Shown here piece after piece: positions 17,302 through 25,785 of a stretch of 64,000 nucleotides of DNA. The number at the start of each line of letters is the position of its first letter. The first letter of the stretch is position 1. The notes below the pieces were generated by a model, which did no database searches, was not told the origin of the DNA, and saw only the letters and a program-made list of their open reading frames with translations. The stretch comes from CAZPXZ01 sp965219495 (lineage in GTDB: Bacteria > Pseudomonadota > Alphaproteobacteria > Rhodobacterales > CAZPXZ01). A program made the position numbers and the translations under genes. The stretch is from positions 3,720,001 through 3,784,000 of the forward strand of contig OZ244777.1 of assembly GCA_965219495.1 (NCBI GenBank), written 5' to 3'.

Positions 17302-18036
17302 TCAAGCCGCTCGGCGAGGATTGCGACGGCGGACGGAGGGGGTTAGGCCCCAGCAGCAGCAGGCGCACGAACGCCGCTTCGCGTGGATGGGCGTCTCATG
17401 GTCGTCGAGCACTCGTGCAAGGTGATGGAGTTCCTGCATGGACAGGAACCGCTCCCGTCCCTTGCGCCGGTAGCGGCGAATGCCGGTGCAGGGATTGCTG
17501 CCTTCCAGGCGGTAGCCGTAGAGTTCGGCCTGGCCAATGATGACGGAGAGGATCGGCGCGGACCGATCGGCCGCGACGGGCGTCGCGCGAAGGGAGGCGA
17601 ACCAGCGCTGCACGTCCTGCCGGTCGATATCGGCGATGTTCCGTCCCCGGAACCGAGGAAGGGTGGTGTTGCGCAGATAGTTCCTGTTGACCTTCATGGT
17701 GCCGGGCTTCCAGTGCCGCCTATAGCGCGCGAAGACCTCTTCGGCCACGGCCTCGAAGAGCCTGTCTTCCGCGAGCGCCGGCGTCTCGTCGCGGCGGATG
17801 GCGGCCAGCAGTTCCGCTGCCTGCCGGCAGGCCTCCTCCTGGCCGATACCGCCCGCGTCGCCGACGGTCTTCCAGATACGCCGGCCCTCATGCTGGTTGT
17901 GGATGAAGAACCGCTTCGAGCCCGAGGGCAGGACGCGGACGCCGAAGCCCTTCAGCTCTGCATCGCGGACGTCGTAAGGCGACCTGCGGGGCCTGAGAGC
18001 CTCGATCCGGCTCTGGCTGAGACGGAAATTGGGCAT
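17302..18036 (-). pseudogene. Tyrosine recombinase (integrase 3), 3'-truncated with frameshift
   Basis: Starts at 18036 (MPNFRLSQSRIEALRPRRSP) behind an AAGGAA ribosome site. It has the arm-binding domain (LKGFGVRVLPSGSKRFFIHN) and the core-binding domain up to GRERFLSMQELHHLARVLDD. The frame shifts just after ETPIHA (near 17380): the next frame continues AAFVRLLLLG and then loses similarity. The whole catalytic half (R, K, HxxR, Y) is missing. The IS1380-type element at 15559-17179 lies just beyond the break. Confidence 0.85.
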
Positions 18037-18332
18037 GGATATTCCTTCTGCATCTGTTGCAGGCGGGGGAAAACGCACTTGCATCTCCGCCCCGAACCTG
18101 CCATTGAACGAGGAAAAACAAACGCTAGGTCAATGCCTTAGCACCGAAGGTGCGGCCGGTCGGTGTCTCAATGTCGTTGACAGATTCCGTCTTCTGCGGC
18201 ACAGACTGCGCGCGACCTCGCGACGGACATGCAGGCGATTGAGCCGCTCGTCGCACAACCGCGGCCGATGGCGATTTCGCAGCCCTGCCGGGCAAACCCG
18301 CGCACCCCACGGTGAAGAGATAGAAGCGCTGC

Positions 18333-21062
18333 ATGGAGACTTTCACCCTAGACGCTCGCCAACTTGCTCGTATCGAAGCCGTTCACTGCGGATTTCTCTA
18401 TCAGCACCTCTACGCCGCGGCATGCTTGTTCCGTGCCGCGAGCTCGGGCGTCACACACGTCGTTGTCGAGAACGACGAAGACGTCGAGCTCGTGCTTCCT
18501 GAACGACGCGTCTATGCGCAGATCAAAACACGCGGATCGCGTCTTATCTTCAGCGATATTGAGAGCGCCCTGACGAGATTCGATCAGATTCGCGCAGAGC
18601 ACGTCGAAGGCCGACGAAGCGGTGCTTGCCAATTTCTCGTCGTGTCGAACACGGCACCGGGGCCAGATCTCGCTGAACGGGCTACAGGTGCAACGTGGCC
18701 GAAAGATGTAACTCTCTTGCACCCCGGCTCTACTTCTGCAGAGGCTTCGCTCCCCGAGCCGTGGGAAACGGTTAGCGACGCCTTCGAAGCATGCCGGGCA
18801 GCGGCGGAGACACTGCCGTTTTCCATCTTGGCGCCCGAAACGCTCGTCTGGAAACTGGCGGGGCAGATACTCGCAGCAGCGGCGGGTGTAGAACCCAACC
18901 CAAGCCACACGTTCGCTGTTGAGGATCTTCCAGGCCTCTTCGAGCAACTCGTCGTTCAACTGCAGGACTTCCCCGCGCCACCGCTGCGATACCGGCCACA
19001 GGATAAGGAGCCGGCTCTTGTCAGCCCGCAACGGGTGCGGCTCGTCATCGGCTTCTCAGGCGCTGGCAAGACCTCATGGGTTTCCCAAACCGCTCTGCAC
19101 GCGACCGACAGACCCGCCTATTACGACGTTGCAGATCTGTCTGGTTCCGCGCTGGCAAGCGCCGTCGCTCGTGAGCTAGCCGCTCGAATGTTCGGCTCAC
19201 GCGGTGGCACCCTTGGGAAATTTCTGCTGCCCGGAGCGAGCGGAACGGAAATCCTCGTCGCGATCGGTCGCCACCTTGCGGAAGATGGCCTCACTGCGAC
19301 CGTGGTGCTGGACAACGCCCACCGCGTTGCCGCTGGCGACATTGCTCCCCTCATTGCAGCTTCCCCCCAGCTGCGCTTCGTCCTGCTCGCTCAACCAAAT
19401 GCCTCGATCGCCCGCCTAGAAGCCACGTTCGGGATATCGGCGGAACCTCTTCTCGGTTGGTCGAACGAGACAGCTGCGGCGGAGGGATCATCGCTCGGAT
19501 GTCGCGGCGACTATGCGGACTATGAGCGTTTGCTGACGCTCACAGGTGCCTTGCCACTGTATGTTCAAAATGCTCTCAAGATTGCCGCCGAGTTATATGG
19601 CGGAAGCGTCAGTCGTCTCTGCACAGCGCTCGAGGAGCGGACGCACAGCATCGAGACGGCGCAGGAACTAATCCTCGCGGATGTCTTCGAGACCTACACT
19701 GACAATGAACGCCGTGCAGTCGCCGCACTCAGCCTGAGTGATGTTCCGCTCTCACAAGCGGAAGCCAGCAGTGTACTGAAGCGGACGTTCGGTCTGGAGC
19801 CGGCCGACGCGGCCGCAGCGTTTCGCCGTCTTCGCTCAAGCGGCTCGATTCAGATCTTCGGCGTTGATCGCTTCAAGATTCACGATGCGGTCCGTCCACT
19901 AGGGCGCGCGTACCTCAACGACTGCGGTGTTGCTGCGCTCAAGACCGCACAGGAAGCAACCCGCGATCTCTTGATGGTCTCGCTGCCGAAAGAGCATGAT
20001 CGCCAGCGGGTATTCCTCCTCCTTCGGATGTTCTTGGCTCTCGGCAATGTGAAGCCTTTGGTCGAGATGGCTACCGACGAGCTGTTTCATGAACTTGGCT
20101 ACATGAGGGAGATTGCTGCGTTCCTGTCCCAGGCCGCTGCGTCTGAAAACATCTCCGCCGAAGACCGATTCTGGGCCCTCGACGGACTCGTCTTCGCTCA
20201 TCTCAAGGACGGTGACGACACCGACATCCGAAGCAAGCTCGATCGCATGGACGAACTTGTCCGGGAGAATGACCTAGGCCTGTCCGAGCGCCTAGCCGTC
20301 GGCATGAAGCGTATGTTGTTTGCTGCTCACGACGGCGACGTCGCGACCGTAAAGAACACGATGACGGAATTGAGCCGGGTTCTCCCACAGACGCCGCAAC
20401 ACCTTCGTGTAGCTAGGTATAACTATGCCCACGCACTGTTTGAACTGAGAATGATGGACGAGTGCGTTTCTGGCACACTTGACCTGATCGTCGAGTATTA
20501 CGACCTACTTGGCCTCAGGCTGGCCGACGTGACGGGTAACAATCCTGACAAGATATTTCCGCTGCTAAAAGTCAATAACGATCAGACAGATAATCTGAAG
20601 CACCTGGCCGACTCCCTCGATCTTCAATCAAAGGCGGTCAGGGCAACCGGAAGCAATCCTGGCTTAGCGCCTATCCACGCGATGAAGTTCTATTCGATGG
20701 CCAATGCGCTCGATTCCTTCGTGAGAGTCGGCCAGGAGCTCGTCGACGACTTCGTAGCCCGAAACGACTACATCGGTGCCCGTGATGTCATCGAGCGCAA
20801 TTTGATGCCGACAATTATGGGGTTGAAGCTTGCCGGACGCGTTATTCCGGTCCGCAGCCAGTACGCCGTCGTCCTCGCCTATTGTGGAGCTTTCGACGAG
20901 GCCGACGCTGAAATGGCGCGCCTAGCGCCCTATGAGAACGGCTTGGACGTGCGGGGGCAGTGCGAGTTGCAGAACCAGCGAGCCTTGATCGCACATCTGA
21001 GGGCGAATCCACCGCAACCACAGTGGGAAATGCCTCCCCAACTTGGAGACCAAAGGGAATAG
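18333..21062 (+). CDS. PD-(D/E)xK (Cap4/DUF4297-like) nuclease fused to a STAND NTPase
   Basis: A 909-residue three-part protein. Residues ~15-110: restriction-like nuclease, with GFLYQHLYAAACLF as the first helix, D50 and E52 in ENDEDVELVL, and Q63-I-K65 in YAQIKTRGS, the pattern of Cap4/DUF4297 DNA endonucleases. Residues ~230-480: P-loop NTPase with Walker A GFSGAGKTS (K246) and Walker B TVVLDNAH (D327), followed by a winged-helix-like part. Residues ~500-909: helical repeats resembling TPR, the usual ligand sensor of STAND proteins. This nuclease-NTPase-sensor order matches Avs-type and related antiphage proteins, which sense a phage product and cleave DNA. It is shorter than typical Avs proteins. 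It stands alone behind a broken integrase, lower in GC than the backbone. The architecture is clear; the defence role is inferred. Confidence 0.85.
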   Translation: METFTLDARQLARIEAVHCGFLYQHLYAAACLFRAASSGVTHVVVENDEDVELVLPERRVYAQIKTRGSRLIFSDIESALTRFDQIRAEHVEGRRSGACQFLVVSNTAPGPDLAERATGATWPKDVTLLHPGSTSAEASLPEPWETVSDAFEACRAAAETLPFSILAPETLVWKLAGQILAAAAGVEPNPSHTFAVEDLPGLFEQLVVQLQDFPAPPLRYRPQDKEPALVSPQRVRLVIGFSGAGKTSWVSQTALHATDRPAYYDVADLSGSALASAVARELAARMFGSRGGTLGKFLLPGASGTEILVAIGRHLAEDGLTATVVLDNAHRVAAGDIAPLIAASPQLRFVLLAQPNASIARLEATFGISAEPLLGWSNETAAAEGSSLGCRGDYADYERLLTLTGALPLYVQNALKIAAELYGGSVSRLCTALEERTHSIETAQELILADVFETYTDNERRAVAALSLSDVPLSQAEASSVLKRTFGLEPADAAAAFRRLRSSGSIQIFGVDRFKIHDAVRPLGRAYLNDCGVAALKTAQEATRDLLMVSLPKEHDRQRVFLLLRMFLALGNVKPLVEMATDELFHELGYMREIAAFLSQAAASENISAEDRFWALDGLVFAHLKDGDDTDIRSKLDRMDELVRENDLGLSERLAVGMKRMLFAAHDGDVATVKNTMTELSRVLPQTPQHLRVARYNYAHALFELRMMDECVSGTLDLIVEYYDLLGLRLADVTGNNPDKIFPLLKVNNDQTDNLKHLADSLDLQSKAVRATGSNPGLAPIHAMKFYSMANALDSFVRVGQELVDDFVARNDYIGARDVIERNLMPTIMGLKLAGRVIPVRSQYAVVLAYCGAFDEADAEMARLAPYENGLDVRGQCELQNQRALIAHLRANPPQPQWEMPPQLGDQRE

Positions 21063-21083
21063 CCGAGGTGTTGCTTAATTTCG

Positions 21084-21560
21084 CTAGGATGCGATCCATC
21101 GACGCAAAAAATAGTCGGTCTCTTTTCGGCTTTTGCAATGGTAGGTCTTGCGGATCATTTTCCGCAGCGTTTCGCCTCGCGGACCATGTCGCTCTTCACC
21201 TTGCGAAAGGTCGACGCTGGCCAACTCCTCGGCCGAGAAGCCACCCATTGGCATAGGGTTGATGGTCCAGATTTCTCCCAAACTTACAACAGCGCCGTTT
21301 GAAAACTCGATGCGCTTGAGCAAGCGAGGTAGATGGCTTTCGAGCCCGTAGAGCCTGGCAGCGCCAATCTTCGTACTGATCTTGACGTCTAGGAGCGGCC
21401 GTCGCTTGTAGAAGGTAACGTCTGTCGGCTGCCCAGACGTCGAAAGCATCGCCAGCGTGTGCGTCAGCATCTCCTCACGAGAGTCAAAATGCTGCTCGAG
21501 CCGCTTGATCGCCTCTTGTGGTGCAATGTGCTGCGTTGAGGTAGTGAACTGCGTCATCAT
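21084..21560 (-). CDS. Unrecognised 158-residue protein, second gene of a two-gene unit
   Basis: The frame from the ATG pair at 21560 (MMTQFTTSTQH) to 21084 encodes 158 residues. Visible: an acidic helical start (QEAIKRLEQHFDSREEMLTH), a central strand-rich part (VSLGEIWTINPMPMGGF) and a basic C-terminus (LRKMIRKTYHCKSRKETDYF). No family recognised. It converges on the STAND-nuclease gene with 21 bases between stops. Its start lies 10 bases after the stop of the small upstream gene, so the two are probably cotranscribed. A longer start at 21656 is possible but would overlap the small gene. Confidence 0.6.
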   Translation of the reverse strand: MMTQFTTSTQHIAPQEAIKRLEQHFDSREEMLTHTLAMLSTSGQPTDVTFYKRRPLLDVKISTKIGAARLYGLESHLPRLLKRIEFSNGAVVSLGEIWTINPMPMGGFSAEELASVDLSQGEERHGPRGETLRKMIRKTYHCKSRKETDYFLRRWIAS

Positions 21561-21570
21561 TTTCTTCGGC

Positions 21571-21687
21571 TCAGCCCAAAAGGTATCCTCGTTGCATAAC
21601 CACGAAGCCGAGGCGCATGTTGAGGTGAAGATCAAACGTCCACGCCACATCCGCAATGTCGTTGTCGGAAAACGCTATTGTCAGCAT
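21571..21687 (-). CDS. Small protein, 38 residues, strong ribosome binding site
   Basis: Starts at 21687 (MLTIAFSDNDIADV) behind a near-perfect Shine-Dalgarno, GGAGGAAC, seven to eight bases upstream. It ends at 21571, just before the next gene. It contains a FDLHLNMRLGFVVM strand-like stretch. The ribosome site and tight spacing to the following gene are the only evidence that it is translated. It could be a leader peptide or a small partner of the 158-residue protein. Confidence 0.5.
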   Translation of the reverse strand: MLTIAFSDNDIADVAWTFDLHLNMRLGFVVMQRGYLLG

Positions 21688-21942
21688 CGCCGTTCCTCCT
21701 GCAACTTCGGGCAGAATACCATAATCGGGATCGTATCGCGTCGTGATTCCTACTGGCTCACGCGCTGGCGCGCATTTGTACCGGGTGTGGGTTTGGCATG
21801 GCACCCGTAAGTCATTGATTTTGATGATTTGAAGGCTGTCTGTAGACAGCTGTAGTCGGTTTTTCGTGACAATCGGCCGTTTCAGTGCGGATTCTGACGT
21901 ATTTGACCGTCGTTCTGGCGACATTTGACCGCGAATGAACGA

Positions 21943-22105
21943 AAGCGCTTCCGCGCGACTGGACGACATAAGCCTTGCGGCCGTTGCGCTGGACGCGCAC
22001 GCCGAAGCCGGCCAGGTCGCGGTCCCAGTGGACGGTGTCCCTGCCGGTGGCAGGCAGGGCGGCGATGCTGCGGGTGGTGAGGCGGAGGGTGCTTCTCTTC
22101 GGCAT
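21943..22105 (-). pseudogene. Tyrosine recombinase N-terminal fragment (integrase 4)
   Basis: From the ATG at 22105 (MPKRSTLRLTTRSIAALPAT) through WDRDLAGFGVRVQRNGRKAY, the arm-binding domain of the same integrase type as at 8 and 3954. Similarity stops after VVQSRGS near 21945. Only about 54 residues remain. Confidence 0.8.
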
Positions 22106-22331
22106 GGAGTCCCCACGAAAAACCGGCGCGTCCCCGGACCGGCCTGAAACGGGCCGAAGGCGTGTCATCAAACCGCAAACGAGCGGCGTTAACCTGTGGG
22201 GGTAGCTTAGATCCCGTGCGATCCCAAATCAAGGGGATGGGAAGGCCGGAGAAGTGAAAACTCTAAGCAATACGGTCAGTTAGATGCTGCATGATACTGC
22301 AAGCACCCTACCGATCGTGGGAGGAAATTTG

Positions 22332-22482
22332 CGCCTGTCTTAGAATCGCGGAGAAAAAGGTGACCCTCGCGGTAGTCGGACCAGCGGAGCGTCAGGATCT
22401 CGCTTTTGCGGCATCCCGTCAGCAGGAGAAGCCGGACATGCGAGCCGACAAGCCGGTTTTCGCCGGGCCTCTCGGGGTGCAC
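22332..22482 (-). pseudogene. Tyrosine recombinase catalytic-domain fragment (integrase 5 or part of 4)
   Basis: A short stretch with the catalytic Arg box: HVRLLLLTGCRKSEILTLRW, followed by the lysine hairpin LRDSKTGAN. The sequence before and after is unrelated. It could be a piece of the same gene as the fragment at 21943-22105, but the core-binding region that should join them is missing and the order is inverted (the catalytic piece lies upstream). Confidence 0.8.
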
Positions 22483-22566
22483 CTTTTTCGGACGGTGGAG
22501 CCTTCGGGAGTTCGCGAAGGAATACGGCTGCCCAGCGGCGGGATTACAACCGGGTGTGATGTTTGC

Positions 22567-23331
22567 TCATTTCCTCCTTTCCCGCTCCAAAGCGTAAGTC
22601 CGCCACTCGGAACAACTCGTCAGGGAATAGAAGTCTCGGTCAGGATAGGAGATGACGCGCCTCACGTTCTCAGCTCGCAGTGGATGCTCGCTGTAGCCTT
22701 CAAAGTCAGTTGGCTCGTTTGACCGATAGCCATGGCTGACCAAATATCGCCGGTAGATAGCGAAGTCGGGGTATCTGCGGAGCGATGAGATCGGAACGTC
22801 AACTTCGACGACGCGCGGCGTTCCAATGCGCCTCAGCATGGGGGAGGTGACCGGATCATCCTGGTGGCATCGGTACAGAGCCTCGCCTCCCCAATGACGG
22901 AAGAACGGACCGATCCCAAACTCATCCGCCTTCCCTGGGCGAAAAAAGCAGAACCAAACTATTCCGGCGCGGTTCTTCTCGTCAGCCCAATTCTCCAATT
23001 TCAAACGCAATGCGATTTGGGGTTCGATCAAATTGGTCTTCACAAGAGCGTCGATTCGACGGGTCAGCACTTCGGCATTAGGAAGGCGCATTCCGTTACA
23101 CAAGATCTCGTCCACCTCGGCATCCGTGAGGCGCGTGCAATGCCAACCCCGAATCTCGTACGCCTTCAAGATATCGCGCAGGCCGTATATGGCTTTGTCG
23201 AACGATGGAGCGGAAGCTTGACGTGTCTTGGCTTCCCAAGCTCGAAACACATCGTGATGTTCATCGAGATAGGTGCTTAGCGGCGCTGGCCACGAAGACG
23301 GTCTATCAATGTTCAGCAGTGTCCTAGGCAT
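22567..23331 (-). CDS. Unrecognised 254-residue protein, possibly ADP-ribosyltransferase-like
   Basis: From the ATG at 23331 (MPRTLLNIDRP), preceded by AAGAGGA, to 22567. The longer frame upstream is GC-rich non-coding sequence. Visible motifs: IRGWHCTRLTDAEVDEILCNG, FCFFRPGKADEFGIGPFFRH, and a C-terminal YSEHPLRAENVRRVISYPD. The H-C-T-R segment followed by a helix resembles the first strand and helix of ADP-ribosyltransferase-like toxins, and the late Glu-containing segment could be a catalytic strand, but this is only a pattern impression. It has no partner in the same direction. It is island cargo between integrase fragments and a decayed phosphatase. Confidence 0.55.
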   Translation of the reverse strand: MPRTLLNIDRPSSWPAPLSTYLDEHHDVFRAWEAKTRQASAPSFDKAIYGLRDILKAYEIRGWHCTRLTDAEVDEILCNGMRLPNAEVLTRRIDALVKTNLIEPQIALRLKLENWADEKNRAGIVWFCFFRPGKADEFGIGPFFRHWGGEALYRCHQDDPVTSPMLRRIGTPRVVEVDVPISSLRRYPDFAIYRRYLVSHGYRSNEPTDFEGYSEHPLRAENVRRVISYPDRDFYSLTSCSEWRTYALERERRK

Positions 23332-23399
23332 CGCGTCCTCTTGGCTCGCGTGCGGACGCGCTCGCGTCTCACACGGCCACGGCGTACCGCCAGCGACGC

Positions 23400-23555
23400 G
23401 ACCGTGGCTTCTCCGGTCCCCGGCGCGACGGCGTGGCGCAGGATGGCGACGATGCCGGGCTCGGACAGGCGGGCAAAGCGCGCGTCCGCCGCTGTCGGCT
23501 ACGGGGAGAGAAAGAAGGCCGCCACCAGGGCGGCGGCGAGAAGCAGGCGCGTCAT
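23400..23555 (-). pseudogene. Histidine phosphatase (SixA-like) N-terminal remnant with an in-frame stop
   Basis: From the ATG at 23555: signal-peptide-like MTRLLLAAALVAAFFLSP, then a TAG stop, then in the same frame ARFARLSEPGIVAILRHAVA and PGTGEA. The RHA motif after a strand is the catalytic start of histidine phosphatases. Similarity ends near 23405. So the gene has an amber stop at codon 19 and has lost its 3' part. Confidence 0.6.
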
Positions 23556-23683
23556 CGGCAGCTGTGTGAGACGGAGTGGCGAACGGGGCCGGCTGGACGA
23601 AACTAGCGCCGCGCTTCGGAAGCTTCCAGTCATGTTGGGCATGCACTGCGCCGGTTGACGATGGCCGATGCGGGTCCTAAGCC

Positions 23684-24334
23684 GTGTCGGCAAATTTGGA
23701 AGACCGACGGGACTGGGCGGTGAGCGAGCGGGTTGCGCGGCTGCGCATCGAGCTGCAGGAGCTGGAGCCGAAGATCTGGCGGCGCATCGACATGCCGCTG
23801 TCGACGACGCTGGAGGCGCTGCACGATGCGATCCAGATGACCATGGGCTGGACCTTCTCGCACCTCTGGGAATTCGACATCGACGACCGCTGCTACGGCG
23901 ATCCGTCGTTTCGGGAGTTCGATGACGAGCCGCCGATCTACAAGGCGAAGGGCCTGCGGCTGGGCGTTGTGATTTCACGCGGCGTGGATCGGCTCGTCTA
24001 CACCTACGACTACGGCGACAACTGGCGCCACGACGTGATCGTCGAGGAAGTCCGCGACGGCGACCCGGACAGCGAATATCCGGCCTTCGTGGACGGGGCC
24101 AGACGGTGTCCGCCGGAGGACGTCGGCGGCCCGAACGGGTTCATGGACTTCCTGGAGGCGGTCCTTGATCCGGCGCATGAGCAACACCGAGACATGGTCC
24201 GCTGGTACGGCGGGCCGTTCGACCCGATCGGCTTCGACGAGGCGCGTGCGCGTTTCTGCATGGAGAACATGGTGCGCCGGCGGCGTGGCCCGCTGGCCAG
24301 TCACAGGAGCGGATCGCGACGTCGGAAACGATGA
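23684..24334 (+). CDS. Plasmid pRiA4b ORF-3-like family protein
   Basis: A 216-residue protein with the family's typical order: RLRIELQELEPKIWRRIDMP, TLEALHDAIQMTMGWTFSHL, then HLWEFDID, YTYDYGDNWRHDVIVEEV, and PPEDVGGPNGFMDFLEAV. The family is common on plasmids and islands and has no established biochemical function. The GTG start at 23684 gives a short extra N-terminus; the GTG at 23720 (VSERVARLRI) is equally likely. The C-terminus ends in a basic RRRKR tail. It is the last recognisable cargo gene before the backbone-like dpp cluster. Confidence 0.9.
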   Translation: MSANLEDRRDWAVSERVARLRIELQELEPKIWRRIDMPLSTTLEALHDAIQMTMGWTFSHLWEFDIDDRCYGDPSFREFDDEPPIYKAKGLRLGVVISRGVDRLVYTYDYGDNWRHDVIVEEVRDGDPDSEYPAFVDGARRCPPEDVGGPNGFMDFLEAVLDPAHEQHRDMVRWYGGPFDPIGFDEARARFCMENMVRRRRGPLASHRSGSRRRKR

Positions 24335-24759
24335 CCGTAGCGCCAGGGATGGCACGCCGTATCGACCGCGGCGGTTTCGGCCCAAAATCGCCAAGTGACG
24401 CCGAAGGCACTCAGGAACGGACCGGAATTTGAAAAAATATGCATTCGCTTTGATGACGGAGTTTGAGAAAGCCGGAATTCTGACGGCAAATCCATGATAA
24501 CACTGTTATATTTCAACGCGATACAGGATTTACTCGAAAATGTGGTCTGTCAACGGCGGAGAAGCAAGATCGGCTCCGGGATATTCCGGGTGCTTCCGGA
24601 ACATGCGCACAGATCCACGAGGATACGGGGCAGTTCATATCGACTTCGCTTCTGCGCGATCGATCAAATCGTGAATCTGCTTGGATCGAGCCGGGATAAC
24701 TGCTCGATATTTCCGGCGGTCCGACACTCCTCCCCTCCCGTATTGAAGTGCGGCCGGGA
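24335..24759. other. Non-coding spacer at the right end of the accessory region
   Basis: About 425 bases between the pRiA4b-like gene and the dpp cluster. It is locally AT-richer near 24430-24545 than its surroundings. No gene, IS end or tRNA was recognised. It is the likely position of the island boundary. Confidence 0.4.
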
Positions 24760-25785
24760 CTAGATCCGGCCTTCTTCGACGGCGTGGCAGGCGACGCCCA
24801 CATCCTTGCCCAAGCTGCGAATCGCGGGCACTTCGCGCCGGCAGCGATCGTTCGCGTGCGGGCATCGACCGTGGAAAACGCAGCCCGCGGGCAAGTCGAT
24901 CGGGGTTGGCACTTCGCCCTGGAGCCGGATGAACTCGGGCCGTTCCTGGTCGAGGCGAGGTATCGCGCTGAGCAGCGCCCGCGTGTACGGGTGGTTGGGC
25001 TCCGCAAACAGCGTGCGGGTGGGCGCGATTTCGCAGACCGTACCCAAATACATGACCGCAACCCGGCTGCCAAAATGTTCGACGACCGCGAGGTCGTGCG
25101 TGATGAAGAGGTAAGTCAGCGAGCGCTCTTGTTGTGCTTCCATGAGGAGGTTGAGCACCTGCGCCTGAACCGACACGTCGAGGGCGGAAAGCGGTTCGTC
25201 CGCAGCGATGAATTCGGGATCGACGGCAAGCGCCCGCGCAATACTGATCCGCTGGCGCTGGCCGCCGGAAAACTCGTGGGGCAGTCGTCTTGCCCAGGTG
25301 GGGTCCACGCCAACCGCCGCCATGACGGAAGTGATCTTGTCGTCGAGTTCTTTGCGACGGACGCCGGGATTGTGAAACCGGATCGGCTCCTCAAGAATCT
25401 GCTGCACCGTCATGCGCGGGTTCAACGACGCGTGCGGATTCTGAAAGATCATCTGCATACGCCGCCGGTACGGCTTTAACTGCGATGAAGCGAGGCCGTC
25501 GATCCGTTCACCATTGTAGTAGATCTCGCCTGATGTGGGTTTCAGCAATCCCATGACGGTGCGCGCGACGGTGGATTTTCCACAACCGCTTTCGCCGACC
25601 AGGCAGAACGCTTCACCTCTCCGCACTTCAAGGTCGACGCCGTTGATGGCCTTGACCGAATCCCGGTTTCGCACCACGCGTCCTTCCCGGATCGTGAGTT
25701 GCTGGAGCCAGCCGCCGGAAATATCGAATTCCTTGAACAAGCGGTTGATGCGCAGGAGGCCATCTGCGGTTTCCGGGCCGTTCAT
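24760..25785 (-). CDS. dppF: Oligopeptide/dipeptide ABC transporter ATP-binding protein (second ATPase)
   Basis: A 341-residue ABC ATPase that with the gene at 25782 energises peptide uptake. Walker A GESGCGKST, signature LPHEFSGGQRQRISIARAL, Walker B EFIAADEPLSALD, and the C-terminal oligopeptide/dipeptide extension with the Cys-rich GCVFHGRCPHANDRCRREVP. The long insertion between FKEFDI and VKAINGVDL near the N-terminus is usual in DppF/OppF types. The ATG at 25785 overlaps the stop of the upstream ATPase (ATGA), so they are translationally coupled. Last gene of a five-gene operon. The substrate is not determinable from the sequence. Confidence 0.93.
   Translation of the reverse strand: MNGPETADGLLRINRLFKEFDISGGWLQQLTIREGRVVRNRDSVKAINGVDLEVRRGEAFCLVGESGCGKSTVARTVMGLLKPTSGEIYYNGERIDGLASSQLKPYRRRMQMIFQNPHASLNPRMTVQQILEEPIRFHNPGVRRKELDDKITSVMAAVGVDPTWARRLPHEFSGGQRQRISIARALAVDPEFIAADEPLSALDVSVQAQVLNLLMEAQQERSLTYLFITHDLAVVEHFGSRVAVMYLGTVCEIAPTRTLFAEPNHPYTRALLSAIPRLDQERPEFIRLQGEVPTPIDLPAGCVFHGRCPHANDRCRREVPAIRSLGKDVGVACHAVEEGRI

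Noticed and set aside
24690..24790. GGCCGG/CCGGCC inverted repeat overlapping the dppF stop as a terminator
   Set aside because: No T-run follows on the minus strand and the repeat overlaps coding sequence.
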